Positions 1 to 6,376 of a DNA stretch of 34,609 nucleotides are shown one piece after another (within the stretch, counting starts at the first letter, position 1; the number at the start of each line of letters is the position of its first letter). The stretch is from JBDREA01 sp043820265. Its GTDB lineage: Archaea; Altiarchaeota; Altiarchaeia; IMC4; JBDREA01. The stretch covers positions 1 through 34,609 of the forward strand of contig JBDREA010000034.1 in assembly GCA_043820265.1 (NCBI GenBank), read 5' to 3'. The position numbers and the translations under genes are program-made. The notes beneath the pieces are model-generated. The model was given only the letters and a program-made list of their open reading frames with translations, was not told where the DNA came from and did no database searches.

Positions 1-176
1 AAACACGCGGCACACGACGCACAAAACTCAAACTCCACTTCCCAATAGAAAAATACAGTCATCGAAACAAAATCGAAAGCATCATCAGCGTTGTGAAACG
101 CAAATACGGCAGCACAATCTACAGCCGAACCCACCGCACCACGACAAACGACCTACTCCTCAACCTCATAACCTAG
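1..176 (+). CDS. Transposase, C-terminal fragment (cut by window edge)
   Basis: The reading frame that starts at base 3 is open to a TAG at 174-176 and encodes 57 residues. The stretch EKYSHRNKIESIISVVKRKY, followed by G and S, matches the C-terminal part of DDE transposases of the IS4/IS5 kind, where an R..IE..f...K.k.g signature carries the last catalytic glutamate. The protein begins outside the window. It ends abruptly after LLLNLIT, where relatives usually carry a few more residues, so the copy may be slightly truncated. No terminal inverted repeat could be recognised in the bases after the stop. The family level (DDE transposase) is fairly safe; the exact IS family is not. Confidence 0.6.
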   Translation, partial: TRGTRRTKLKLHFPIEKYSHRNKIESIISVVKRKYGSTIYSRTHRTTTNDLLLNLIT

Positions 177-326
177 AACCTACACAAACCACCAAAAATA
201 GACCCCCTCCTACAAGGGTTTCTACAAAGCCGAATACTAATACATTCTATAAAACTAGGTTACCTTGCGCTCCAAGAATACCTCCAAAAGAACCTAACAC
301 CCGAACAAAAAGTCGAGATCCTTGGA

Positions 327-692
327 ATGCAGGCCGAGTTAATGGCAAGAAAAAAGCTTAAAATCTTTGGTGATTTTTGGTATTCTGCTCTAGTAAACAC
401 AGAAGAAGACGGCAGTCCCTCAAGAGACTTTGGTTTGGGAATCGATATGAAAAATGCCGGCAGATCTGCCGCTGCCTACTTCGATCTGCGAGGTGGAATG
501 CCCGACTTTCATGACCCCAAAGAATTCAGGCAAATGATGGACCCCGTCATCGAGGGACTCTTTGGCGTAACGAATAATGAATTAAGGGATCCCATACAAA
601 CTGAGCTTAAAGACTACGGCGAAAAAGAATTAAGGATAATGGCGGCAAAAAAAGCACGTGAAACAGTTCTACAAAGTACGCGACAGACATAG
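327..692 (+). CDS. Unknown protein, probably 5'-truncated gene beside a transposase
   Basis: This is an open frame of 121 residues from ATG 327 to TAG 692. I do not recognise the family. The same frame is open upstream all the way to the transposase stop at 174-176, and the residues just before the ATG (YLALQEYLQKNLTPEQKVEI) look like ordinary helical protein sequence. This suggests that the original N-terminus was removed by the adjacent transposable element and that ATG 327 is only an internal methionine. There is no convincing ribosome binding site or TATA box before 327. It could be expressed as a shortened protein, but a decaying pseudogene is as likely. Confidence 0.45.
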   Translation: MQAELMARKKLKIFGDFWYSALVNTEEDGSPSRDFGLGIDMKNAGRSAAAYFDLRGGMPDFHDPKEFRQMMDPVIEGLFGVTNNELRDPIQTELKDYGEKELRIMAAKKARETVLQSTRQT

Positions 693-721
693 ATACCTGA
701 GGTTCAAATTAGAGAAGTAGA

Positions 722-1381
722 TTATTTTACCGCAACTACTCTCATTTGTCCTTTTACATCTGGTCTTCGAGAAGGGTAGTCTCCCTCCTGTATTGGAGGA
801 TAAGTTAATTCACTAAAACCCAATCTTCTTAGTTTTTCTTCTAATCCTTTTTTGAACATCGCCTCCCTCGCATTTTCTGGTTTTTCAACGTACATTGAAA
901 GCTGTCCATTCGGTTGAAGCACGCGTGCGGCTTGCTGCATGAGAGATTCTTGTTGCTCTCCCCGGTCGGCAAAGTCGATGTTCACATAACCGACTGATCC
1001 AGGAGCAACTCGTTTCAGGAAACGAAGAACGTCATAGTTTATCAAATAATCCTTTCCGTCCTCCTCCCAGCCTCCCCCTGTAAACTCTAAACCAACATGC
1101 ACTACTTTTGCATCTGGATTGGTTTCATGGTATCTTATCGCTCGAGGATTCAAGGCCTGATTGTGATAGGCGAAGAGATCGAGAAAGCCAATTGGTCCAT
1201 CCAAAGACTTTCGAATTAAAGATTCGGGGGAGATACGAGAATTTGGCAGATAGATCATTTCTTCTACTTCTCGTCTTTCCGCATCAAGTGCTGAGTCGAT
1301 TTCTGGAAGCATCAATCTGGTATCGGTAATTGGATGAGTATTGGGGGCTGAAATTTTCCCTGTCTTTCTGGGTTTTATCAT
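722..1381 (-). CDS. Class I methyltransferase-like protein, degenerate SAM motif
   Basis: 219 residues. The second half has the layout of a Rossmann-fold methyltransferase: beta strand KVVHVGLEF followed by a Gly-rich turn, a helix, strand GYVNIDFAD, a helix ending in ARVLQPNGQLSMYVEKPENA (the typical late motif in which a Pro-Gly turn precedes a strand), and a C-terminal region with an LRRLGF turn. The first motif reads VGLEFTGGG rather than the usual GxGxG, so SAM binding is uncertain. The N-terminal 80 residues are charged and unassigned. The gene ends 29 bases from the converging unknown gene at 327-692 and lies downstream of the membrane protein gene at 1404-1871 on the same strand, so the two may be cotranscribed. 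The substrate is unknown. Confidence 0.6.
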   Translation of the reverse strand: MIKPRKTGKISAPNTHPITDTRLMLPEIDSALDAERREVEEMIYLPNSRISPESLIRKSLDGPIGFLDLFAYHNQALNPRAIRYHETNPDAKVVHVGLEFTGGGWEEDGKDYLINYDVLRFLKRVAPGSVGYVNIDFADRGEQQESLMQQAARVLQPNGQLSMYVEKPENAREAMFKKGLEEKLRRLGFSELTYPPIQEGDYPSRRPDVKGQMRVVAVK

Positions 1382-1403
1382 TTCTTATCGTAAATCCTCT
1401 CCC

Positions 1404-1871
1404 TTAGAACTTCTGAAACCAGTGTTTGTGGATTGTTTTTGCCTTGAAGTTGGGATTCTCCGTTATAAGCCTTTTTATCTCTTCGTAGTCCCTCCCGTAG
1501 GCAGGGGGCGAGATCCTGATGGTCTCCCCACTTTCTTTGGGGTATAAGTATAATCCCGGCCAGAAAAAAGTTCTTGTTTCAAAGACTTCCTTGATGTCTG
1601 CGAACTTTATCAGCTTCCCCTGCTTAGGGGGGGAAACCATCATCCCGGATTCTTCAATGGTGATCCTCTCAGGGGTCGGGATATACCTCCATAAAAACAT
1701 CATCGCCAGGATCCACCAACCCAAATAAACTGAAACATTGATTAACGTCAGTTCTTCCATACCCAAAAGAAAGGCAAGCGACTGGATTAAGATGATTATA
1801 GTGATAAGGAATAGGGCCAAGACGTATCTCATCGACTCCGTGTTCAGAGCTTTCTCTGTGTAGGTTGGCAT
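1404..1871 (-). CDS. Small membrane protein with two TM helices and a PH-like domain
   Basis: 155 residues. Two hydrophobic helices lie at about residues 15-36 and 42-63. They are followed by a beta-rich cytoplasmic part (ITIEESGMMVSPPKQGKLIKF, then IKEVFETRTFFWPGLYLYP) that resembles the PH-like domains seen in small bacterial and archaeal membrane proteins (bPH2/DUF304-like layout: two TM helices, then one domain). That assignment rests on layout, not on a diagnostic motif. The gene is divergent from purP with only 41 bases between start codons, so the two promoters overlap. It may form a short operon with the methyltransferase-like gene downstream. Confidence 0.6.
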   Translation of the reverse strand: MPTYTEKALNTESMRYVLALFLITIIILIQSLAFLLGMEELTLINVSVYLGWWILAMMFLWRYIPTPERITIEESGMMVSPPKQGKLIKFADIKEVFETRTFFWPGLYLYPKESGETIRISPPAYGRDYEEIKRLITENPNFKAKTIHKHWFQKF

Positions 1872-1878
1872 AGTCTCA

Positions 1879-1912
1879 TTTATTTAGGATTTCTTACTTA
1901 ATATGGGATACA
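1879..1912 (+). promoter_or_regulatory. Leaderless promoter of the first purP
   Basis: A TTTATTTA box at 1879-1886 lies about 27-34 bases before ATG 1913. This is where an archaeal TATA box is expected if transcription starts at, or a few bases before, the start codon. No Shine-Dalgarno sequence is present. The box sits inside the 41-base divergent region shared with the membrane protein gene at 1404-1871. Confidence 0.45.
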
Positions 1913-3070
1913 ATGATCTCTCGTGATGAGGTTTGGGGTGTTTTGGAGGGTTACGATACTAAAAAGGTCAAGGTTGGCGTTTTAGCAAGTCATTCTGCTT
2001 TAGATGTTGCTGATGGTGCGGCCGAGGAGGGTTTTCCCTCTGTTTTATTCTGTCAAAAAGGCCGTGAAGCCACTTACGCGCGCTATTTCAAAAGCCAGTA
2101 TAAAGCTGGTCGAGTCGCCAGGGGGATGGTCGATGAGGCCCGAGTTTATCCGAAATTCAAGGACATGCTCGCGAAAAAGGAGCAGGAGAAGATGCGTGCT
2201 GAGAGCTTGATATTCGTCCCCAACCGGAGCTTCACCTCCTATTGTTCGATGGATGAGATCGAAGACGAATTCAAGGTCCCGATGATCGGCTCAAGAAACA
2301 TGCTTCGCGTCGAGGAGCGGGGGCGGGGAAAAGACTATTACTGGCTCCTTGAGAAGGCGGGTCTCCCGTTCCCGGAAAAAATAGCTAAGCCAGAAGACAT
2401 AGATGAGTTAGCAATAGTTAAGCTCCATCACGCCCAGAAGAAACTGGAGCGCGGATTCTTCACCGCCGCCACCCCGGAACAATACAAAGCCAAAAGCCAG
2501 GCTCTCATAAAACAGGGCGTAATTACGAAAGCAGACCTAGGGAACGCCCGAATCGAGCGCTACGTAGTGGGACCGGTCTTCAATCTAGACTTCTTTTACA
2601 GCCCCATAGAAGACGAAATGGAGCCTCTTGAGCTAATCGGCGTAGACTGGCGGTTTGAATCAAGCCTGGACGGCCACGTGCGCCTACCTGCGCCCCAGCA
2701 GATGGACCTCGTGGGAACACCCCAGGAGATTCCCGAAATGACGGTCTGCGGGCATAACAGCGCAACAATCCGAGAAAGCCTGCTGGACAAAGCATTTGTG
2801 CTTGGCGAAACCTTCGTCAAAGCAGCCAAAAAACACTATGATCCAGGCATCATCGGCGCCTTCTGCTTACAAACCTGCATCGACAAAGACCTAAACTACT
2901 ACATCTACGACGTCGCACCGCGGATAGGGGGCGGCACCAACGTCCACGTCGCAGTAGGCCACCCCTACGGAAACGCCCTATGGCGGACACCAATGAGCAC
3001 AGGAAGGAGGACAGTCCTCGAGATCAAAAGGGCGATTGAGCAAGACAGGCTGAAGGAGATTGTGACGTAG
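1913..3070 (+). CDS. purP: PurP-family FAICAR synthetase paralog (divergent copy)
   Basis: 385 residues, the normal length for the archaeal formate-dependent 5-aminoimidazole-4-carboxamide ribotide ligase family, which makes FAICAR from AICAR, formate and ATP in purine synthesis. The N-terminal domain carries the family signature VLASHSALDVADGA..EGF including the conserved His of SHSAL; the C-terminal ATP-grasp-like domain ends in the hallmark PMSTGRRTVLEIKRAIEQDR. The ATP-binding stretch, IVKLHHAQKKLERGFF, differs from the canonical VKFPGAKGGKGYF that the second paralog at 6353-7441 keeps. This copy may therefore have changed activity; archaeal genomes with two PurP paralogs are known, and the second type is functionally unclear. 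Its last codons, stop and T-rich tail recur twice downstream. Confidence 0.85.
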   Translation: MISRDEVWGVLEGYDTKKVKVGVLASHSALDVADGAAEEGFPSVLFCQKGREATYARYFKSQYKAGRVARGMVDEARVYPKFKDMLAKKEQEKMRAESLIFVPNRSFTSYCSMDEIEDEFKVPMIGSRNMLRVEERGRGKDYYWLLEKAGLPFPEKIAKPEDIDELAIVKLHHAQKKLERGFFTAATPEQYKAKSQALIKQGVITKADLGNARIERYVVGPVFNLDFFYSPIEDEMEPLELIGVDWRFESSLDGHVRLPAPQQMDLVGTPQEIPEMTVCGHNSATIRESLLDKAFVLGETFVKAAKKHYDPGIIGAFCLQTCIDKDLNYYIYDVAPRIGGGTNVHVAVGHPYGNALWRTPMSTGRRTVLEIKRAIEQDRLKEIVT

Positions 3071-3107
3071 AGGTTTTTCTTCTTTGACTTCCTATAGTTT
3101 TCCATGG
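3053..3107 (+). repeat. Module copy 1: purP 3' end, T-rich tail and start of next gene
   Basis: This copy is the true end of purP (codons for K-E-I-V-T, then TAG) followed by GAGGTTTTTCTT, a TTCCT element and ATGG of the next gene. From the GAGG to the ATG there are exactly 30 bases, the same as in copies 2 and 3. The T-run can serve as an archaeal terminator for purP. Its position about 23-30 bases before the ATG also fits a leaderless promoter element for the acetyltransferase-like gene. Confidence 0.6.
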
Positions 3108-3718
3108 GTGGGGTTGAGAAGAACAGAGGGAATATTCCTCCGGTTGTAATGCCTGAGGCTCTTTCAGAACAGGCACTTAAATCTTTGGGCAGCCATCAGA
3201 TTCATTCAGTTACGATCGGATCGCCTGCATTTCAAAAGGTTTTTGAGTGGATAATTGCCCATGATCAAGGTTACGACCATCCCCTTGACAAAGGCGGAAA
3301 CGTATTTGATACTCCAAGCAGAATTAGAAGCTCATTAGGCATGGCCGATGAAAATTCACGTCACGATCAGGGCAAAAACAAGGGCGTACAGATTCATGTG
3401 GCTTTAAACCAAGCCAAAGAAATAGTCGGCGTACATTGCCTACGTCATAATTCTAAAGAAGGATATGTCGCATCCGATGGATTATACGTTGATCCACTAG
3501 CAGCTAATGCAGCTGGTATAAGTAAAGACATGCTTGAACTCGCAGTTGAAACATCTCGTGGACTTAAGGCGAAATTATTTACTGGAGTCTTTCGAAACGA
3601 AGGGGCAGTTCCGACACTTGAACGAGCCGGATTAGATGTTAAACCAGGCAGAGAAGGGTGGATTTACTTTAAAAAAGGCCTCACCCAACAACGAATGCCT
3701 CCCCCTCCCCCTCCTTAA
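3104..3718 (+). CDS. GNAT-like acetyltransferase with a polyproline tail
   Basis: 204 residues. The central part (EIVGVHCLRHNSKEGYVAS, then DGLYVDPLAANAAGISKDML, then FTGVFRNEGAVPTLERAGL) follows the GNAT plan: strand 4, the acetyl-CoA binding loop and helix 3, then a strand and the late N...A...ERAGF-type helix. The acetyl-CoA loop is degenerate, with AANAAG where Q/RxxGxG/A is expected, so activity is uncertain. The C-terminus ends in six prolines just before the TAA. The start ATG 3104 is 33 bases after the purP stop and sits at the end of repeat module 1. The substrate is unknown. Confidence 0.6.
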   Translation: MGGVEKNRGNIPPVVMPEALSEQALKSLGSHQIHSVTIGSPAFQKVFEWIIAHDQGYDHPLDKGGNVFDTPSRIRSSLGMADENSRHDQGKNKGVQIHVALNQAKEIVGVHCLRHNSKEGYVASDGLYVDPLAANAAGISKDMLELAVETSRGLKAKLFTGVFRNEGAVPTLERAGLDVKPGREGWIYFKKGLTQQRMPPPPPP

Positions 3719-3719
3719 A

Positions 3720-3775
3720 AAAGAGATCGTGACGTAAGAGGTTTTTCTTTTTCTATTCCTCTATCAGTCTTATGG
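3720..3775 (+). repeat. Module copy 2: duplicated purP end and leader
   Basis: The bases AAAGAGATCGTGACGTAA read as K-E-I-V-T-stop, the same last codons as purP, but here they follow directly on the stop of an unrelated acetyltransferase-like gene. Next come GAGGTTTTTCTTTTT, TTCCT and, 30 bases after the GAGG, the ATGG of the lipoprotein gene. Similarity to copy 1 covers both sides of the stop codon, so this is a real duplicate and not merely a shared terminator type. Confidence 0.65.
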
Positions 3776-4101
3776 GTCTTTTGTTTAGGTGCTGTCTTAT
3801 ATTTTTCCTTTCTATAGGATTTATTTCGGGTTGCATCTCGCCATCCGATTCCGTCGCGAAGGAAACCAAAAAGGAATGCGGAGTCGATCCCTCCTTCGAA
3901 GGTTACCTTGAATGTTATACTAACGCATCTCTCAAGCATCAGCGACCAGACCTCTGTCTTCTTGTTTCCGCAGCCGTCGACGACTGGTGCATCCAAGAAT
4001 ATTACGAGAGGAGAGATACACCCGAAGCCTGCGATGAGATCAAAAACGTAAAACCGGGAATGCATCCCAACTGTCTCAGATACTATGAAAACAAACCGTA
4101 A
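3772..4101 (+). CDS. Cys-rich lipoprotein, unknown function
   Basis: 109 residues. The N-terminus has a short signal peptide with hydrophobic core (CCLIFFLSIGF) ending in ISGC, a good lipobox, so the mature protein probably starts at that Cys and is membrane-anchored outside the cell. The mature part is small and contains further Cys residues (ECGVD, LECYT, DLCLL, DWCIQ, EACDE, NCLRYY) that probably form disulfides in a compact helical domain. Such Cys-rich mini-domains are common in secreted proteins of uncultivated archaea, but no function is assigned. The start codon is the ATGG at the end of module copy 2, suggesting leaderless transcription from the T-rich element. The gene converges on the toxin gene, with only 8 bases between their ends. 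Confidence 0.6.
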   Translation: MGLLFRCCLIFFLSIGFISGCISPSDSVAKETKKECGVDPSFEGYLECYTNASLKHQRPDLCLLVSAAVDDWCIQEYYERRDTPEACDEIKNVKPGMHPNCLRYYENKP

Positions 4102-4109
4102 TCTAGATT

Positions 4110-4391
4110 CTATCTTTTCTTATAGATGTTGTCATGATGGTCTAAGTCCAGAAATAAGATGTGGCTGTTTTCTTTGTCTACTTTGAAAACCAAAACAAAG
4201 CTTCGGTCGATGTGGACTCGTTTCAGGTGTTTGAGGTCGTGGCGGAGGTTTTTGTAGCGGTCGATTCCTTCAGGTGTGTTCGCGACAACTTCTTTGATTT
4301 TTTTATTTAGGAATTCAACCCTATTTCTGTCTTTTCTTAGGAGTTTTCTGATTTTAACTTTAAGCTCATCGCTTAAATCGAAGTCAAACAT
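4110..4391 (-). CDS. RelE/ParE-superfamily toxin
   Basis: 93 residues. The pattern of an N-terminal helical hairpin (DELKVKIRKLLRKDRNRVEF, then LNKKIKEVV), a central NLRHDLKHLKRVHI, and the strands FVLVFKVDKENSHILFLDLD followed by the end HHDNIYK is typical of archaeal RelE-type addiction toxins, which cleave mRNA in the ribosome. The H-D-x-I-Y end is frequent in this family. The start codon lies 3 bases beyond the stop of the antitoxin gene, the normal antitoxin-first order. Both genes lie between two copies of the purP-end module, as part of an inserted segment. The toxin assignment is from family resemblance and operon context. Confidence 0.75.
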   Translation of the reverse strand: MFDFDLSDELKVKIRKLLRKDRNRVEFLNKKIKEVVANTPEGIDRYKNLRHDLKHLKRVHIDRSFVLVFKVDKENSHILFLDLDHHDNIYKKR

Positions 4392-4394
4392 CTT

Positions 4395-4649
4395 TCAGTC
4401 TAGGTTGCAGAGCTCGTCAAGTTCCTCTACACTCATCTTTTTTCGCCCATACTTCTTCGCGTGGCTTTCATCGATTTCGAGGACTTTCTTCAGATACTCG
4501 TCTGTTGCTTCGTGTTCGACAACCTCGTCGCCGTACATCTCCACGAACTTGTTTAAGGCCTCGGATTTGTCGTGCAGGCCGAAACGGGCTTTTACGACGT
4601 TCAATACTTTGTTTGTGTACTCCTCCAACTCGACTCTGGCAAAGACCAT
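4395..4649 (-). CDS. DUF2683-type antitoxin partner of RelE-like toxin
   Basis: 84 residues. The N-terminal half (RVELEEYTNKVLNVVKARFG, then LHDKSEALNKFVEMYGDEVV) resembles the ribbon-helix-helix-like N-terminus of archaeal DUF2683 proteins, which pair with RelE toxins. The C-terminal half (YLKKVLEIDESHAKKYGRKK, then MSVEELDELCNLD) resembles the toxin-wrapping tail. The neighbouring toxin starts 3 bases after its stop. A Shine-Dalgarno-like TGAGGT lies 7 bases before the ATG on the minus strand. Upstream there is an inverted repeat where autorepression would be expected. Confidence 0.7.
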   Translation of the reverse strand: MVFARVELEEYTNKVLNVVKARFGLHDKSEALNKFVEMYGDEVVEHEATDEYLKKVLEIDESHAKKYGRKKMSVEELDELCNLD

Positions 4650-4654
4650 AGTGG

Positions 4655-4706
4655 TACCTCAATATGCATTTCTTATGTATATAGAATGCATTTGAAGTAT
4701 ATAAAT
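4655..4706 (-). promoter_or_regulatory. Toxin-antitoxin promoter and palindromic operator
   Basis: On the minus strand a TATA box (TTTATATA, 4698-4705) is followed by an inverted repeat with perfect 7-base arms, ATGCATT at 4664-4670 and AATGCAT at 4685-4691, enclosing an AT-rich centre. The repeat falls between the TATA box and the ribosome binding site, around the expected transcription start. This is the usual place for an operator bound by the ribbon-helix-helix antitoxin. Confidence 0.5.
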
Positions 4707-4734
4707 CGATGAAAAAAGAATAAAGAACAAGTTA

Positions 4735-4790
4735 AAAGGAACCGTGACGTAAGAGGTTTTTCTTTCTTGGGTTCCTAAATTTATTTATGG
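4735..4790 (+). repeat. Module copy 3: duplicated purP end and leader
   Basis: The bases at 4735-4752 read K-G-T-V-T-stop, a diverged version of the purP end K-E-I-V-T-stop, and follow no purP gene. They continue into GAGGTTTTTCTTTC, TTCCT and, 30 bases after the GAGG, ATGG at 4787. The same order and spacing is found at 3053 and 3720. The copy marks the right border of the segment that carries the lipoprotein and toxin-antitoxin genes. Confidence 0.6.
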
Positions 4791-5368
4791 TTTTCTTATG
4801 GCGTAGAAGGAAGAAGGCAGCTGATGGTCCACCGTTGCCTGAGTCTAGGGAGTTGTCGAATGTTGTTGGATCTGTTGGTGACTTGGATATTCATAGTCCC
4901 ATTTGAAGCGATCCTGATTTTAGTGAAGTTACAGGATGGCTGAGAAGCGCAGCAGAATGCGATGGAGGCGATCGCGAATCCTTTGACCAGCGAGAAAGGT
5001 GTCTGTCTTTGATGGTAGCTGCTCAATCATACAACTCTCAGGGAGCCAAGCCTACTTGTTTTTATGCTCGACGAAAAGGTGGCGGAGTCGCAGGAGTCCT
5101 ACTAGCCTCATACAAACCTGGCAGGCGGCAAGTTAAAGTTGAACACATGTACGTCAGACCAGAGGATAGGGGGGCAGGAGCCGGCAAAGCCCTATTGGGG
5201 CAGGTCGTCGAAGCAGCTAAAAGAGATGATCGATACGACGAAATACACACAGAAGTCGCGAGGACTAACAGCAGAGCACGAAACATGGTAGAGGGGCTCG
5301 GATTCGAATCAGCAGGGCAAAATCTAACCGCCAGAAGCTACAAACTCGTTCTAACCAAACAACGATAA
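4787..5368 (+). pseudogene. GNAT acetyltransferase interrupted by an in-frame TGA
   Basis: From ATG 4787, set in module copy 3, the frame runs 39 codons (ending VVGSVGDLDIHSPI) to a TGA at 4904-4906. It then continues without other stops for 153 more codons to TAA 5368. The part after the TGA reads SDPDFSEVTGWLRSAAE and then a complete GNAT core: VAGVLLASYKPGRRQVKVEH, MYVRPEDRGAGAGKALL (acetyl-CoA binding R/Q-x-x-G-x-A/G loop), EVARTNSRARNMVEGLGF. Both halves together give a normal GNAT length (about 193). A shorter product could start at ATG 5009 or 5012 but would lack the first strands. It is either a recent pseudogene, a sequencing error or a recoded codon; other genes here use TGA as a normal stop. 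Confidence 0.6.
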
Positions 5369-5447
5369 CTTCTCAGAATCCACTCTCAAAAAAGTATATG
5401 AACCCCAAAAGACGAAAGAATCATGTGAAAATCCGAAAACATGTTTG

Positions 5448-5486
5448 TTTTTCTTTTTGTACTTCCTAGAAATACATAAGGAAATG
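5448..5486 (+). promoter_or_regulatory. T-rich leader resembling the purP-end module
   Basis: TTTTTCTTTTTGTACTTCCT at 5448-5467 lies just before the ATG of the methyltransferase gene at 5484 and resembles the T-run plus TTCCT part of the three modules at 3053, 3720 and 4735, without the GTGACGTA part. It may act as the promoter, as a terminator for genes upstream, or both. Confidence 0.4.
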
Positions 5487-6305
5487 AAGGAAAAAAAACA
5501 AATTCATCTTCGACCGGGCGGCGACGAACGTTTAGATCATGTTGGTGCACTATACGGTCCCGTAGCTCAACAACTTGCTGCAGATCCGACGAGTAGGATA
5601 AGCCTTAGTGGTCGCCCAACCTTTATTGGATATGCTGCAATACTGCCCGGATTCGCAAATAGAACCGCCGAATTATTCACGCAAATGCTTCCAAGTAGTC
5701 CTCAGGTACTTGTTGTGGGCTGTGGTCCAGGCATCATGACTAATGATCTAAAGCAGAAGGGGGCGAAGGTCACAGGAATTGACGTCATCCCAGAATTCGT
5801 AAAAGCAGTGCAAGATCAAGGAATCGATGCATGCTTAATGAGTGGAGAGGAACTTACTTTTTCGCCGGATAGGAGATTCGATGGTGTAATGTACACTGAA
5901 TCCATTGGTCATATGGCTTATCGCAGAGCTCTGAAAGAAGCGGATAGACATCTAAATCCTGGAGGTGTAATCGGTATACAGACCTATCAGCAATCCAAAG
6001 GAAGGGGACTCTCCCGTATTGGGCTAGGAATCACACCACATACTGCCCCCGGGTTTATTCGCCGTATGGGCAGAGGAATTTCAAGCGATATTGAATGCTT
6101 CCAAGGCGGAACTCGTCACCTGATAAAATTCCTTGAAAGACAAGGTTATCAAACAAGTGACTTAGTAATACAGCCAGTGGAAGTGGATGCCGGGGAAACA
6201 AAATTTACTACTGATGAGAGGGGTTTAGCAGTACTCAAAGAAAAACCGAAGGGGCGACCATACTATCATCTTCTACTTGCAAAAAAACCCGGTAAACCAA
6301 GATAA
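5484..6305 (+). CDS. Class I SAM-dependent methyltransferase
   Basis: 273 residues from ATG 5484. I prefer this start to an upstream TTG at 5445 because the bases before it are the T-rich leader. Motif I is clear: VLVVGCGPGIMTNDL, followed by the acidic residue at the end of strand 2 (VTGIDVIPEF). A later strand reads FDGVMYTESIGHM and the post-core motif ADRHLNPGGVIGIQTYQ has the usual L-x-P-G-G. These are the features of the Methyltransf_11/25 type that acts on small molecules or lipids. The C-terminal 90 residues (HTAPGFIRRMGRGISSDIEC and on) contain a substrate-specific insertion. The gene sits between the acetyltransferase-like pseudogene and the second purP. The substrate cannot be inferred. 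Confidence 0.75.
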   Translation: MKEKKQIHLRPGGDERLDHVGALYGPVAQQLAADPTSRISLSGRPTFIGYAAILPGFANRTAELFTQMLPSSPQVLVVGCGPGIMTNDLKQKGAKVTGIDVIPEFVKAVQDQGIDACLMSGEELTFSPDRRFDGVMYTESIGHMAYRRALKEADRHLNPGGVIGIQTYQQSKGRGLSRIGLGITPHTAPGFIRRMGRGISSDIECFQGGTRHLIKFLERQGYQTSDLVIQPVEVDAGETKFTTDERGLAVLKEKPKGRPYYHLLLAKKPGKPR

Positions 6306-6330
6306 ACGCGTATCCCTTTAACAACCCCCC

Positions 6331-6376
6331 TTTTTTATATCTCTTTCCCAATATGTCTTGTAAAAAGGCAGGTACT
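6331..6376 (+). promoter_or_regulatory. Promoter region of the second purP; bears on the start codon
   Basis: A TTTTTTATATC box at 6331-6341 is centred only 16 bases before ATG 6353, too close for a leaderless start there. It is 36-46 bases before an in-frame TTG at 6377. With transcription starting near 6362, the TTG would have a leader of about 15 bases containing AGGT. TTG 6377 also gives a protein beginning at the same place as the first PurP. Confidence 0.4.

Noticed and set aside
2..363. A second long open frame on the plus strand over the left end
   Set aside because: It gives a low-complexity Pro/Thr/Asn-rich sequence, while the frame starting at base 3 gives a recognisable transposase end.
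4904..4906. Genome-wide reassignment of TGA to an amino acid
   Set aside because: L4, L29, dCMP deaminase and the unit at 13869 end in TGA at positions expected from homologs or overlaps.
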